Shown: positions 18,232 to 27,466, numbered from the stretch's first letter. The stretch: 64,000 nucleotides of DNA from Bacillota bacterium (GCA_023419605.1 JAEZXR010000053.1:24826-88825), one strand, 5' to 3'. The notes: generated by a model from the letters alone, not told the origin. A program made the numbers and translations.

Positions 18232-18905
18232 TATGATACCCTTACTTTAGCCAATAAAATTATTTTTTCTGCCACTTCTTCAACACTCATTGCTGTCGTA
18301 TCGATTTCAACAGCATCATCGGCCTTTGCCAGCGGGGCAAAGTCTCTACTGCTGTCGCTGAGGTCCCTGTGCTCAATATCTTTTAATACCTCGCTAAAAG
18401 CTACGGTATCATTTCCTTTTTCAATAAGTTCCTCATATCTTCTTTTCGCCCGCGCTTCCAGGGAAGCGGTCAGAAAGATTTTCAGATCTGCATCGGGAAG
18501 AACATAGGTACCTATATCTCTTCCGTCCATCACAATGCTTATCTCCTTTGAAACAGCCCTTTGAAGCTCAACCAGCTTGATCCTGACTTCAGGAACAGCA
18601 GCCACATTGGAGGCTCCGATTGAAACTTCAGGGGTTCTGATTTGTTCACTGACATCGGCTCCGTCCAGAAATATCCTTTGTTCTTCGCCGCAGTGACCTA
18701 TTTTAATATTAATGGAATCGATCATTTCAGAGAGTCCTTTTCTGTCCAGGGTATCAATACCCTCCTGCAATGCCTTTAGAGCTACCGCCCTATACATGGC
18801 TCCAGTATCAAGATATACGATCCCCAAGGATTTTGCTATAATTTTTGCTATGGTACTTTTCCCTGCTCCAGCAGGCCCGTCGATTGCAATGGTTAACCTG
18901 GACAA
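18231..18905 (-). CDS. cmk: Cytidylate kinase
   Basis: Phosphorylates CMP/dCMP. 224 residues with the P-loop GPAGAGKST (10-18), YLDTGAMYRA, the CMP-binding insert, and MDGRDIGTYVLPDADLKIFLTAS. The start is TTG, 8 bases after GGAGG; no ATG lies in a better position. First gene of the operon with plsC and ispH/rpsA. Confidence 0.95.
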   Translation of the reverse strand: MSRLTIAIDGPAGAGKSTIAKIIAKSLGIVYLDTGAMYRAVALKALQEGIDTLDRKGLSEMIDSINIKIGHCGEEQRIFLDGADVSEQIRTPEVSIGASNVAAVPEVRIKLVELQRAVSKEISIVMDGRDIGTYVLPDADLKIFLTASLEARAKRRYEELIEKGNDTVAFSEVLKDIEHRDLSDSSRDFAPLAKADDAVEIDTTAMSVEEVAEKIILLAKVRVS

Positions 18906-18986
18906 AACGATTTCCTCCGTAAAACGCTCAGTAGTTGTTTATATTCTATAAAAAATTAAAAAATCCTTTTTTCCTTCATAAATAAT

Positions 18987-19358
18987 TTATGATGTACCCT
19001 TATCCAAATCCGGTCTCAATATTTTTGCACCGTTTAAATATACATGGGATATCTCTCCGTTGCTTTTTTCAGTATTAATATGTAAAAGTATCCGAATACA
19101 TTTGGGTAAGCTTCCCGGTACATTAATCTCATTCGTACACATTAGAGCAACATCCGTAATTCCCAGTTGTCTGGCTGCTACTGCCGGAAAAGCTGCATCC
19201 AGGTCCTGCGTCATCGTAAAAAAAATACTTACCATATCTTCCTGCTTAATCTCATTCCGTTTGATGATCTCCTCCAACAGCACTCGGCTGGCTTCAATCA
19301 TTTCAAAAGAATCATTGTTTTCTACCGTAGTTGCACCTCTAACACCTCTAACTGCCAC
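18987..19358 (-). CDS. aroH: Chorismate mutase, AroH type
   Basis: Converts chorismate to prephenate for Phe/Tyr synthesis. 123 residues in the trimeric AroH fold, recognised by VRGVRGATTVENND at the N-terminus, MVSIFFTMTQDLDAAFPA, and CTNEINVPGSLPKCIR, which carry the active-site Arg and Glu residues. GTG start with GGAGGGG five bases upstream. It is monofunctional, with no prephenate dehydratase or ACT domain fused. Confidence 0.93.
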   Translation of the reverse strand: MAVRGVRGATTVENNDSFEMIEASRVLLEEIIKRNEIKQEDMVSIFFTMTQDLDAAFPAVAARQLGITDVALMCTNEINVPGSLPKCIRILLHINTEKSNGEISHVYLNGAKILRPDLDKGTS

Positions 19359-19394
19359 GTCTACCCCTCCATACTGCCAACCTGAACTATCCTC

Positions 19395-19490
19395 CTATAG
19401 GCTGTTGTGAAAACAGACATTCGATACAATTTCGCTGCATTACGCACAGTCACCCTGATGATGTAACCTGCGAAAAATTATCTATAATTT
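19395..19490. repeat. Family B repeat fragment and small hairpin
   Basis: CTATAGGCTGTTGTGAAAA resembles the right arm of the element at 27667 (CTATAAGCGGTTGTGAAAA). A partial hairpin (TTTCGC...GCGAAA) follows. Degenerate; weak evidence. Confidence 0.35.
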
Positions 19491-19500
19491 CCAACTCGAC

Positions 19501-19935
19501 CTATACCACTCGATGCCCTAATCCAATCGCTACTTCATTCAAGTGAAGAAGACCTATGCCGAAAAATATCGCCACACTGATGTGGTCATTAAACCTGGCA
19601 ATGCCGATTTTGCCGCCTACATTAAGACCTAATGCCTTGGTCATAATCTGCGATAATGCTTCCCGGGTTGCTCCGGCTACCGCACCTTCTTCTGCATGGC
19701 TGTCCGATATTACACCTTCTCTTTTCGCTGAAACAACTGCTCTTTCTACGATTTTCATAACAGAAGTGATAAATTCGCCTCCATAGTCCACAGCTGCCGT
19801 ATAAATGCTATCTTTCGCATACTCGGATTGCAAATATTTTTCTTCCTGCCGGTTTACCGTAAGAGCCAGCTTTATCGCAACACTTGCGATTTCCTTGCTA
19901 CCAAATTGACCGGCTCCTTCCAAACCTTTATTCAT
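19501..19935 (-). CDS. hutP: HutP-family RNA-binding antiterminator homologue
   Basis: 144 residues, about the length of Bacillus HutP, which binds histidine, a divalent metal and its mRNA to prevent termination of the hut operon. The C-terminal half is highly typical: EEGAVAGATREALSQ, GGKIGIARFNDHISVAIFF and GLLHLNEVAIGLGHR. No histidine-utilisation gene is in the window; neighbours are aroH and a membrane protein. Family assignment is firm, target RNA unknown. AGGAG precedes the ATG. Confidence 0.88.
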   Translation of the reverse strand: MNKGLEGAGQFGSKEIASVAIKLALTVNRQEEKYLQSEYAKDSIYTAAVDYGGEFITSVMKIVERAVVSAKREGVISDSHAEEGAVAGATREALSQIMTKALGLNVGGKIGIARFNDHISVAIFFGIGLLHLNEVAIGLGHRVV

Positions 19936-20027
19936 ATGTTCTCCTTATCGTGTCAAATTCAATACATATTATATAGTATTAAAACCTTTAAAACAATATC
20001 TTTAGTTAAAACTTAAAGGAACTTTTC

Positions 20028-20063
20028 AAAAAAAATGCATTTATTTTCACTATAAATGCATTT
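20028..20063 (-). terminator. Terminator of the 20069-20566 gene
   Basis: AAATGCATTTAT / ATAAATGCATTT stem followed on the minus strand by eight T residues, just past the stop codon. Confidence 0.85.
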
Positions 20064-20068
20064 TTCGC

Positions 20069-20566
20069 TTATTTGTTATCTATATTTACTTTCAAAAGTC
20101 TTTGTGTATCCGATTGGACCTTCACTTTTTTACCTAGACACGGGGTTGATATGTTATCACTTTTGGAGAGGATTTCTACTTCAGCCGTACTTTTAAATCT
20201 ACTTCCATCCACTTCGATAACATCTCCATCCTTCACATTGAGTTCCAGGATCCTACTGGAAAAAACTGCGGCCTCATCCCCATTCACCAAAATTTTGATA
20301 TCGCTGTTTTCACTCTCTCCGGTCAGACCGATACGAATCGTACCTTCATTATACAGGTACATTTCTCTCTCCAAAGGTGAGCCTTCCATGTCCGTATTAA
20401 CGGCTAGAAAGTCTCTTACTGAGGAGTTCGTCAATGCAGTTTGAACAAGAATCATCAAACAAAATGTAAAAACAAAGGATAAAAAAAGAACCCTTTCAAA
20501 GCTATAGCCCGTTTTTCCCGGGCTTTTCCTTTTCTTCCCCTTATGTGTAAACAGAATAAATTTCAT
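20069..20566 (-). CDS. Uncharacterised membrane-anchored protein
   Basis: 165 residues, not recognised as a named family. A basic N-terminus (KGKKRKSPGK) precedes one transmembrane helix (about 27-46, FLSFVFTFCLMILVQTAL); the remaining 115 residues are beta-rich and would face outside. A segment near 85-130 (GDEAAVFSSRILELNVKDGDVIEVDG) resembles small beta-sandwich domains. It lies between the flavoprotein and hutP and ends in its own terminator. Likely a real gene from coding-like composition and GGAGTGG upstream of the ATG. Confidence 0.65.
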   Translation of the reverse strand: MKFILFTHKGKKRKSPGKTGYSFERVLFLSFVFTFCLMILVQTALTNSSVRDFLAVNTDMEGSPLEREMYLYNEGTIRIGLTGESENSDIKILVNGDEAAVFSSRILELNVKDGDVIEVDGSRFKSTAEVEILSKSDNISTPCLGKKVKVQSDTQRLLKVNIDNK

Positions 20567-20740
20567 GGGCCAACCACTCCAGAATATTTACAAAACATCG
20601 TCCTTCCCCCTCGTGCATAATTGCCAGTTACCGATTTACATCAATAACAACCCGGCAGTAAAATACTACTTTTTTGTTATGTGCAATATCGCCATATACA
20701 ATAATATGCACAGATTATGGCAAAAATACACATGGCGGAA

Positions 20741-20762
20741 TAAAAAAGCACCCGAAGGTGCC
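20741..20762 (-). terminator. Terminator of the flavoprotein gene
   Basis: GCACC-ttcg-GGTGC tetraloop hairpin followed by TTTTTTATT on the minus strand. Confidence 0.9.
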
Positions 20763-20766
20763 TCTC

Positions 20767-22008
20767 TTATTGCTCCATTGTACAATTCATTCCTGCCAGA
20801 TAGCCGGTAGAAAAGGCAATGGTCAGGTTAAAACCGCCTGTATATGCATCCAGATCAACTAACTCTCCGGCCAGGAAAAATCCTTTTATCTTTTTGGATT
20901 CCATGGTAGAAGGGTTGATTTCATCCGTTGAAACGCCACCTGCAGTAACTATGGCTTCCGTGATGGGGCGGGAGCCTACAATATTCAATTCCAGATTTTT
21001 CAGTAATTTAACCAGATTCCTTCTCTCATCACGGGTAATCTGGTTAACGAATTTGTCAGGCTCAATCTTCGAGAGCTTGACGATAACCGGTATCATCTTC
21101 TGGGGAAGCAGCTCATCCAAGGCATTTTTAAACTGCTTTCTCGAAAACTTTTCAAAATCCCTCTGGATTCTATCATCCAGCTTTTCCTCATCCAAGGCAG
21201 GTTTCAAGTCAATGACAAGCTTCACATCCTTGTAATTATAATCCAGGATGTGCCTGCTGGCACTTAATATGACAGGCCCACTGACACCGAAATGAGTAAA
21301 CAGCATCTCTCCAAAATCATTGTAGATCTTTTTCCCCTTCTTATTCAGCAGGGTAATGGAAATATTTTTAAGTGATAGTCCCTGAAGCTCCTTAATCCAT
21401 TCTTCCCCGGAAACCAATGGAACCAGCGACGGTTTCAGCGGTATAACAGTGTGACCGAGAGCTTCCGCCATCCTGTAGCCATCTCCCGTAGACCCTGTCC
21501 CTGGATAGGAGGCTCCCCCGGTAGCTAGAACAACAGCATCACAATCCAGTTCTTTACCGTCCTTTAAAACAACCGACTTCACCCGGCCGTTTTCGGCTCG
21601 AATGGCCTGTACAGGCGATTTTAGCCATATCTTTACTTTGCTTCGCTCCAGATATTTTGCCAGGGTATCCACTACATCCTTCGCTCGGTCGGAGACGGGA
21701 AAAATCCTTCCTCCCCGTTCTACTTTCGTCTCCAAGCCATACCCCTTAAGAAATTCAATCAAATCTGTATTGGAAAAAGTATAAAAGGCTGAATATAAAA
21801 AACTCCCGTTACCAGGAGTGTTTTCTATGAGCCCATCAATATCGGTACTATTTGTGATGTTGCATCTTCCTTTACCGGAAATGAGAATTTTCTTTCCCAG
21901 CCGATCGTTCTTTTCCAGCAGCAATACCTGCGCACCGGATTCGGCAGCTTTACCGGCAGCCATAATCCCCGCCGGACCCCCACCGATTACAATTACTCGT
22001 TTGCTCAT
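20767..22008 (-). CDS. HI0933/YhiN-family flavoprotein (BaiN-like)
   Basis: 413-residue NAD(P)/FAD-dependent oxidoreductase-like protein. It opens with the dinucleotide motif VIGGGPAGIMAAGKAAE, then LLLEKNDRLGKKILISGKGRCNITN, a family signature; ATGGASYPGTGSTGDGYRMA and the C-terminal FLAGELVDLDAYTGGFNLTIAFSTG complete the FAD site. Homologues include the bile-acid enzyme BaiN, but most members have no known substrate. Its own terminator follows, so it may be monocistronic. Confidence 0.88.
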   Translation of the reverse strand: MSKRVIVIGGGPAGIMAAGKAAESGAQVLLLEKNDRLGKKILISGKGRCNITNSTDIDGLIENTPGNGSFLYSAFYTFSNTDLIEFLKGYGLETKVERGGRIFPVSDRAKDVVDTLAKYLERSKVKIWLKSPVQAIRAENGRVKSVVLKDGKELDCDAVVLATGGASYPGTGSTGDGYRMAEALGHTVIPLKPSLVPLVSGEEWIKELQGLSLKNISITLLNKKGKKIYNDFGEMLFTHFGVSGPVILSASRHILDYNYKDVKLVIDLKPALDEEKLDDRIQRDFEKFSRKQFKNALDELLPQKMIPVIVKLSKIEPDKFVNQITRDERRNLVKLLKNLELNIVGSRPITEAIVTAGGVSTDEINPSTMESKKIKGFFLAGELVDLDAYTGGFNLTIAFSTGYLAGMNCTMEQ

Positions 22009-22070
22009 GCTTTCACTCGCTTTGCTTTAATGTATTTATTTCAGATTCATATTTTGTGCCAAGGTGTAGA

Positions 22071-22151
22071 CAAAGAATAACTTCCACTTTTTCAAGGCCC
22101 CCTTATGTAACCCCTGCATAGGGACAAAGGATCGTGGAAGCTATTCTTTCG
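22071..22151. repeat. Inverted-repeat element, family A copy 2
   Basis: Left AAAGAATAACTTCCAC pairs with a right arm whose reverse complement is GAAAGAATAGCTTCCAC, enclosing about 50 bases. Arms share ATAACTTCC with the copies at 3482 and 29646. Lies between the rpiR-like stop and the flavoprotein start. Confidence 0.6.
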
Positions 22152-22168
22152 CAAATCCTATATATGCA

Positions 22169-23068
22169 TTAATAGTCAATGCTCTTTTGTTCCTGCTCCT
22201 GGTCATACTTTTCGTAGACCTGATATTCATCCCATATGGTTTCCAGCTTTTCAAAGGTTCCGGATACCTGTTCCTTTCTTCTCATTCCTACAGCTACAAT
22301 TAGCGCATTAATCACGCTTAAAGGAGCCACCAACGAATCCACAAAGGAAGCCATATCACTGCGAGCCACCAATGAATGGTGGGCTTCAGCAGCCAACGGG
22401 GACTGGTTGCTGTCGGTAATGGCAATGACCGTAGCACCCTGCTTTTTAACAAACTGCATGGCCTTAATGGTTCGGGTTGAATATCGAGGGAAGCTGATGC
22501 CGATGACTACGTCCCCTTCCGAAGCACGCACAATCTGTTCAAACATTTCACTGACACTGGTAGTATGCACTAATCGTATGTTATCAAAAATCAGATTAAA
22601 ATAGAAGCCCAGAAAGCTTGCCAGCGGAGCGGAGCTTCGAACTCCCAGTATATAAATTCTTTTCGCATTCAGAATACTCTCAACAATTTTATTAAAGCTT
22701 TCCTGGTCGATTTCCTCCATGGTAACCTTGATTTTTTCCATATCCGAATGAAGTACGCTCTTTAGGATATTCTCTTCACTGATTCTATTAAAAGCCACTT
22801 CCATTCGCTGTACGGAGGTCAGCTTACTCTTTATCAGTTCTTTTAATTCCTTCTGGAGTTTTGGATATCCATCAAAGCCGAGTTCAATAGCAAACCGCAC
22901 AACAGTGGACTCACTGACACCTACGATTTCACCAAGCCTCGCAGCCGTCATAAATGCTGCCTTATCATAATGATTCACAATATAACTTGCAATCAGCTTC
23001 TGTCCTTTACTAAAGTCGTCCATGCCTTCCTGAATTAATTTTAACAAGTCCTGACCTTTTCCATCCAT
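22169..23068 (-). CDS. RpiR/MurR-family transcriptional regulator
   Basis: About 299 residues: an N-terminal RpiR helix-turn-helix domain (about 1-77, with FMTAARLGEIVGVSESTVVRFAIELGFDGYP) and a SIS sugar-phosphate-binding domain (about 120-250, YILGVRSSAPLASFLGFYFNL, VVIGISFPRYSTRT, VIAITDSNQSPLA). Such regulators sense phosphosugars, but no sugar gene is adjacent; the divergent neighbour is the CapA-like gene. Start chosen at ATG 23068, 7 bases after AGGAG (a GTG precedes it). Confidence 0.9.
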   Translation of the reverse strand: MDGKGQDLLKLIQEGMDDFSKGQKLIASYIVNHYDKAAFMTAARLGEIVGVSESTVVRFAIELGFDGYPKLQKELKELIKSKLTSVQRMEVAFNRISEENILKSVLHSDMEKIKVTMEEIDQESFNKIVESILNAKRIYILGVRSSAPLASFLGFYFNLIFDNIRLVHTTSVSEMFEQIVRASEGDVVIGISFPRYSTRTIKAMQFVKKQGATVIAITDSNQSPLAAEAHHSLVARSDMASFVDSLVAPLSVINALIVAVGMRRKEQVSGTFEKLETIWDEYQVYEKYDQEQEQKSIDY

Positions 23069-23463
23069 CACTTTACTCCTTATGCCTCATTTATTGAAAT
23101 TACTATTTTATCCTCTTTTTTGGGAAAACTCAATATCCGCCTTTACACCTTTGGATTTTTGCTTAAAATCAATCAGTTTTACAATTCCAGGTTATTTTGA
23201 CGCTTAGAGCAGCTTTTAATTCAAGTTTGTCGGTATTATTCATTATCTTCCTCCCAATCGGTAAATTTATACATTCGTACCGGCAAAATATATAGGTATT
23301 ATAGTACATACCCGAATTGTTAATTCTCTAACTATAATATTACAATTTTGCAGGTTAAAAATCAAGTCATTGCATTTTTTTCATTCATTTAGGATGTAAA
23401 ATGTTGGACATTTCAAGAAAAATGTTTTAGAATGGATAGGAATAAATTGTAAAGAGGGTTGTT
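23069..23463. other. Intergenic region, rpiR-like / capA-like
   Basis: 395 bases between divergent genes. It holds a small palindrome GAATTgttAATTC near 23313, possible TATAAT boxes on both strands near 23303 and 23332, and the capA promoter. The palindrome could be a regulator site, which is inference only. Confidence 0.45.
23404..23433 (+). promoter_or_regulatory. Putative promoter of the capA-like gene
   Basis: TTGGAC, 18 bases, TAGAAT, 31 bases before the start codon. Confidence 0.45.
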
Positions 23464-24603
23464 ATGAAGAAAATAGTTATTGTAGCATTTGCAGTTGCAG
23501 TCATTCTCTCTGGCGTGATCTTTTGGCTGCTAGGAGGAACAACTCCGTCCCAGCCCACAAAATTCGCTGAGGAATCCCGGTCTCTCGGAAATAATACAGC
23601 CCCCCTCCTCTTCACACCATCTGTTACACCCACTCCGGTTCCTTCTCCCACACCGGTACCAACGCCAAGCATGGTTAAACTCTCTTTTGCAGGCGATGTG
23701 ATGTTTGACAGTTGGGTGGGCTCCCTCATCGATAAAAACGGACCTGAACACATAGTATCGGATCTGAAGGGTTTGCTCAAAAAATCCGATATTTCCATGG
23801 TAAATCTTGAAACTCCCATAAGCCTTCGTGGTGTAAAGGAAAATGACAAACAGTTTACCTTTCGGGCAAAGCCTGAGCATGTAAATGTACTGACTGCCTC
23901 CGGAATTAATATGGTTACTCTTGCCAACAATCATATTCTGGACTTTGGGCTCGACGCTTTGCAGGACACACTGGAAATTCTAAAAGGAAATAATATCGGT
24001 TTTGCAGGCGCTGGCCAAAATGTAGACGAAGCCAGTAAACCGCTATATATTACTAAAAATGACTGTAAAGTTGCATTTATTGCTTCCAGTCATGTAATTC
24101 CCTTCGTATCCTGGACTGCCGGTCCTAATAAACCTGGAGTTGCCGTTACCTATGATCCTGCCCGTACATTGGCAGAAATTGAGGAGGCCAGAAAAACTGC
24201 CGATGTCGTTGTCGTATACGTCCATTGGGGAGAAGAAATGAAAAATACTCCCGTACCCTATCAAAAAAATCTGGCCCGGATGTATATCGATAAAGGCGCT
24301 GACATTGTTATCGGCGCACATCCGCATGTCCTACAGGGATTGGAGTATTATAAAAACAGTATTATTGCTTATAGTCTCGGCAACTTTATTTTTACGAATA
24401 CACGGAGCGATACTGCTGTACTGAATATAGAGCTGACAAATAAAAAAATATCCAGTGTCAGAATAATACCCTGTGAAATCAATAACTTCAGAACGCTATT
24501 GGTGGAAGATGCTCAGAAGGCCAGGGACCTCTTCGAATACATAAAAAGCATCTCTTTCAATGCCGATATTTTAGCCGACGGTTCTGTCGTTTCCAAAAAT
24601 TAA
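23464..24603 (+). CDS. CapA-family surface metallophosphatase-like protein
   Basis: 379 residues. An N-terminal hydrophobic signal or anchor (about 3-24) is followed by a Thr/Pro-rich linker (about 55-72) and then the PGA_cap domain with calcineurin-like motifs: SFAGDVMFD, VNLETPIS, TLANNHILDFG, YVHWGEE and IGAHPHVLQG. CapA-type proteins act in poly-gamma-glutamate capsule export; without capBC nearby this one may be a general envelope enzyme. AGAGGG precedes the ATG. Confidence 0.88.
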   Translation: MKKIVIVAFAVAVILSGVIFWLLGGTTPSQPTKFAEESRSLGNNTAPLLFTPSVTPTPVPSPTPVPTPSMVKLSFAGDVMFDSWVGSLIDKNGPEHIVSDLKGLLKKSDISMVNLETPISLRGVKENDKQFTFRAKPEHVNVLTASGINMVTLANNHILDFGLDALQDTLEILKGNNIGFAGAGQNVDEASKPLYITKNDCKVAFIASSHVIPFVSWTAGPNKPGVAVTYDPARTLAEIEEARKTADVVVVYVHWGEEMKNTPVPYQKNLARMYIDKGADIVIGAHPHVLQGLEYYKNSIIAYSLGNFIFTNTRSDTAVLNIELTNKKISSVRIIPCEINNFRTLLVEDAQKARDLFEYIKSISFNADILADGSVVSKN

Positions 24604-24743
24604 AACAAGGTGAAAATCAGCTTTACGGCTGTTTGTCCCCTATTCATCCATTTTTTATCCATTAAATGCTATTGGCTTCTCCTCATATTTATACTAATTC
24701 TACAAATACTATTTTATATTTATGTTAACTACAGGTGAAGCAG

Positions 24744-25394
24744 ATGATACAGATTGATGATGCGGGCAGCGGAAGCTTTTTTGGCGGTACTTGTATAGGT
24801 ATTTACAGACCGGAAACGAACGAATATTATTTTGATATTATTCCTGTTGAGCTTTATAATAAAGCAAATTTCAAGAAAAAGTTATATCTTGATGCAGTGG
24901 TAGATATCGTAGAAACCGCCTTTGAAGCACTTGAGGTAAGAAAAAGCGAAGCCATTGAAATATGTCGCGGTTATATGTTCGAAAAATTAAAAAACTGGTT
25001 AAATGATAAAGGCTATACCTGGTACTGTACTCATATTACCGGTCATTTTCAGGACATCGTGGAAAAGAATTTTGAACTATACACCATTAAGCTTGGACTA
25101 CCGGAGCAATACATAAAATATACACGGTATCCTTTTCATTTTCACAAGCTTCTCCGCTGGGTATATGCAGATTTGGACAATCGGATCAATTTGTGCAAAG
25201 TAGGCTGGAAAAGCTGGGAGAAGCTAGAAGGTATGAAACCAGAGGTCTATGAGGATATTTTAAATGTATCCAACTTTTATTGTTTGTACTGCGGTAAACA
25301 TATCGCCAAAGGCAGTAAGGTAAGGGTACTTAAGTATGTAAGCAATCGTCAGAACCTGGTATATCTGCACTATCAATGCAAAAACGACACCTGA
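24744..25394 (+). CDS. Unrecognised protein with C-terminal zinc-ribbon-like motif
   Basis: About 216 residues from ATG 24744 (AGGTGA five bases upstream; a GTG start at 24735 is possible). I do not recognise the family. The N-terminus (IQIDDAGSGSFFGGTCIGI) has an acidic, glycine-rich turn followed by strands, as in RNase H-like or actin-like folds. The middle is helical and aromatic-rich. The end has CLYCGKHI and YLHYQC, which could bind one zinc. Codon use matches its neighbours. It stands alone downstream of capA, convergent with the transcarboxylase operon. Confidence 0.65.
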   Translation: MIQIDDAGSGSFFGGTCIGIYRPETNEYYFDIIPVELYNKANFKKKLYLDAVVDIVETAFEALEVRKSEAIEICRGYMFEKLKNWLNDKGYTWYCTHITGHFQDIVEKNFELYTIKLGLPEQYIKYTRYPFHFHKLLRWVYADLDNRINLCKVGWKSWEKLEGMKPEVYEDILNVSNFYCLYCGKHIAKGSKVRVLKYVSNRQNLVYLHYQCKNDT

Positions 25395-25480
25395 TTTTGC
25401 ATCACACTTCCTCATGGATTCCACAAAAAATTTAGGGTAGGTTTAGAACCTACCCCTACAAAAGTGTCCTCCTGCATTTT
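25392..25480. repeat. Hairpin repeat between convergent genes
   Basis: Inner stem TAGGGTAGGTT / AACCTACCCCTA (25433-25458). The left flank GATTTTGCATCACACTTCC...CATGGATTCCA resembles the repeat core at 12604 and 29665. It may also terminate the zinc-ribbon gene and oadA. Confidence 0.5.
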
Positions 25481-25486
25481 CCGTGG

Positions 25487-26884
25487 TTAAACCGGATGTA
25501 CTCGATCGGTATAGTCAACCAACTTGCTGTCAATCTTATACTTCTGTGCTTGACGGGTTTTGAAAAAATTTTCAGCCGGCTGCGGAAACAGCGCATAGCT
25601 TAAAACATCTTCATCCTGTTCGGTATATTCCTTGATGAGCTCCCGGGTTTTCTCCAGTTCACAGGGAATCAAATCCGCAGGTCTGCAGGTGACAGGTTCC
25701 TCATTTCCAAGAATAAACCTCTGAATCTGCGTAGATACAGGGGCCGGAGTCCTTCCATACTCGCCTTTTATCAATGCTTTGGATTCCTTTGGAATTATCT
25801 TATATCTTTCTCCGGCAATGACATTCATCACGGCCTGTGTACCGATAATCTGACTGGCAGGTGTAACCAGCGGAGTAAACCCAAAGTCTTCCCGTACTCT
25901 TGGTATTTCCTTCAGTACGTCCTCCAGCTTCTCAGTCTTTCCCGCCTGCTTCAATTGCGCAAGAAGATTTGAGAGCATTCCGCCCGGAATCTGATAAATG
26001 AGCGCATTTACATCAACCCCCATGACTTTCGGATCCAGCAACCCGCTTTTTATATATTGCTCCTTTAATGACCTGAAATAGTGGGCAATTTCACTCAAAG
26101 AGGCAATGTCAAGCCCGGTATCGTAGGGAGTATCCTTCAATGCAGCAACCATGGATTCCGTGGGTGGCTGCGAAGACCCTAGAGCCATGGAGGATATCGC
26201 ACAGTCAATTCCGTCTACACCTGCCTCAATGGCCTTTAAGCAGGTCATGGATGCAAAACCGCTGGTGTAGTGCGTATGGAGTTGAATAGGCACTTTTACG
26301 CTTTCCTTCATTGCCGTAACAAGATCATAGGCTGCATAGGGAGTCAATAACCCTGCCATATCCTTTATGCAGATGGAGTCTGCACCCATTTTCACCAATT
26401 GCACGGCGTCTTTTACAAAGCCTTCCATGGTGTGAGCCGGGCTCAACGTATAGCAGACAGTCCCCTGCACATGGCCCCCTTCCTTTTTACACGCCCGTAT
26501 TGCCGTTTCAACATTCCTGAGATCATTAAGAGCGTCAAAAATCCGAAGAATATCAATACCGTTGGAAATCGATTTTTGTACAAAATATTCCACCACATCA
26601 TCTGCATAGGGTTTGTATCCTAACAGGTTCTGACCCCTTAACAGCATTTGCAAGGGGGTATTTTTCACCCTGCTTTTTATTTTTCTTAATCTTTCCCAGG
26701 GATCTTCATTTAAAAATCGTAAACAGGCATCAAATGTTGCCCCTCCCCAAGCTTCCAGGGAATAATACCCAATCGTATCCAGTTCCTCCAATATGGGGAG
26801 CATGTTCTCCGTCTTCATTCGGGTAGCGATCAAAGACTGGTGTGCATCCCGTAACACCGTTTCGGTGATTTTCACTTTCGCCAT
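25487..26884 (-). CDS. Carboxyltransferase 5S-type subunit (OadA/PycB-like)
   Basis: Transfers CO2 between biotin and pyruvate/oxaloacetate. About 465 residues: an HMG-CoA-lyase-like TIM barrel with metal ligands (ITETVLRDAHQS at the N-terminus, the carbamylated-lysine region SICIKDMAGL and QLHTHYTSG) and the PYC/OadA helical domain. The usual fused C-terminal biotin domain is missing; a separate biotin carrier is encoded just upstream. Start set at ATG 26884, 9 bases after GGGAGG. Last gene of the operon, fitting the soluble transcarboxylase layout described for C. thermocellum. Confidence 0.92.
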   Translation of the reverse strand: MAKVKITETVLRDAHQSLIATRMKTENMLPILEELDTIGYYSLEAWGGATFDACLRFLNEDPWERLRKIKSRVKNTPLQMLLRGQNLLGYKPYADDVVEYFVQKSISNGIDILRIFDALNDLRNVETAIRACKKEGGHVQGTVCYTLSPAHTMEGFVKDAVQLVKMGADSICIKDMAGLLTPYAAYDLVTAMKESVKVPIQLHTHYTSGFASMTCLKAIEAGVDGIDCAISSMALGSSQPPTESMVAALKDTPYDTGLDIASLSEIAHYFRSLKEQYIKSGLLDPKVMGVDVNALIYQIPGGMLSNLLAQLKQAGKTEKLEDVLKEIPRVREDFGFTPLVTPASQIIGTQAVMNVIAGERYKIIPKESKALIKGEYGRTPAPVSTQIQRFILGNEEPVTCRPADLIPCELEKTRELIKEYTEQDEDVLSYALFPQPAENFFKTRQAQKYKIDSKLVDYTDRVHPV

Positions 26885-26930
26885 GTTTTGCAACCTCCCA
26901 CGCATTCATTATTTATCGCTCTCCATTGAG

Positions 26931-27308
26931 TTAGGTCAATGAGATCAAATCTTCCCCGGCATTCACAGATGCACCTTTCTCCACATGAACCGCCGCAATC
27001 TTGCCATCGTTGGGAGCAACAATTTCGTTTTCCATCTTCATTGCTTCAAGGATCAAGAGAACCTGTCCCTTTTTAACAACATCACCTGTTTTCACATTCA
27101 ATTTTAGAACAGTCCCAGGCATTGGAGAATGAATCCTCACTGCTCCGGCAGGTGCAGCCGACTCTGTCTTGGCAGCAGTTTTCGTCGGGACCTGGACAGG
27201 GGCCATGTTCTTCCCCGCCACCGGTTGGTTTACCGGACCTGCTGCTCCCACTTCTTCAACATCTACTTCATACTGTGTTCCATTCACTTTTATTAAAAAT
27301 CGTCTCAT
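26931..27308 (-). CDS. Biotin carboxyl carrier protein of the transcarboxylase
   Basis: 125 residues: a short N-terminal strand region, an Ala/Pro-rich flexible linker (about 22-56) and a biotinyl domain with EAMKMENEI, the biotinylated lysine being Lys91. It would shuttle carboxyl groups between the OadA-like and MmdA-like subunits encoded on either side. GGGAGG precedes the ATG. Confidence 0.95.
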   Translation of the reverse strand: MRRFLIKVNGTQYEVDVEEVGAAGPVNQPVAGKNMAPVQVPTKTAAKTESAAPAGAVRIHSPMPGTVLKLNVKTGDVVKKGQVLLILEAMKMENEIVAPNDGKIAAVHVEKGASVNAGEDLISLT

Positions 27309-27466
27309 GCCGATTCCTCCCTACGTAAAAATTCCTATTCTAGATATCCGACTTTAGTTTTGAATTGATCCAGTGGCAAGACTGTCCTGAAACCCGGATA
27401 TTTTTACCATTGAAAATTACAAGCTTTAAAGTTGGATACTTGTAAAGACCGGATGAAAATATAAAC

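Noticed and set aside
23427..23930. 167-codon minus-strand frame opposite the CapA-like gene
   Set aside because: Shadow of a gene with clear motifs; the reverse frame is low-complexity because of the Thr/Pro linker.
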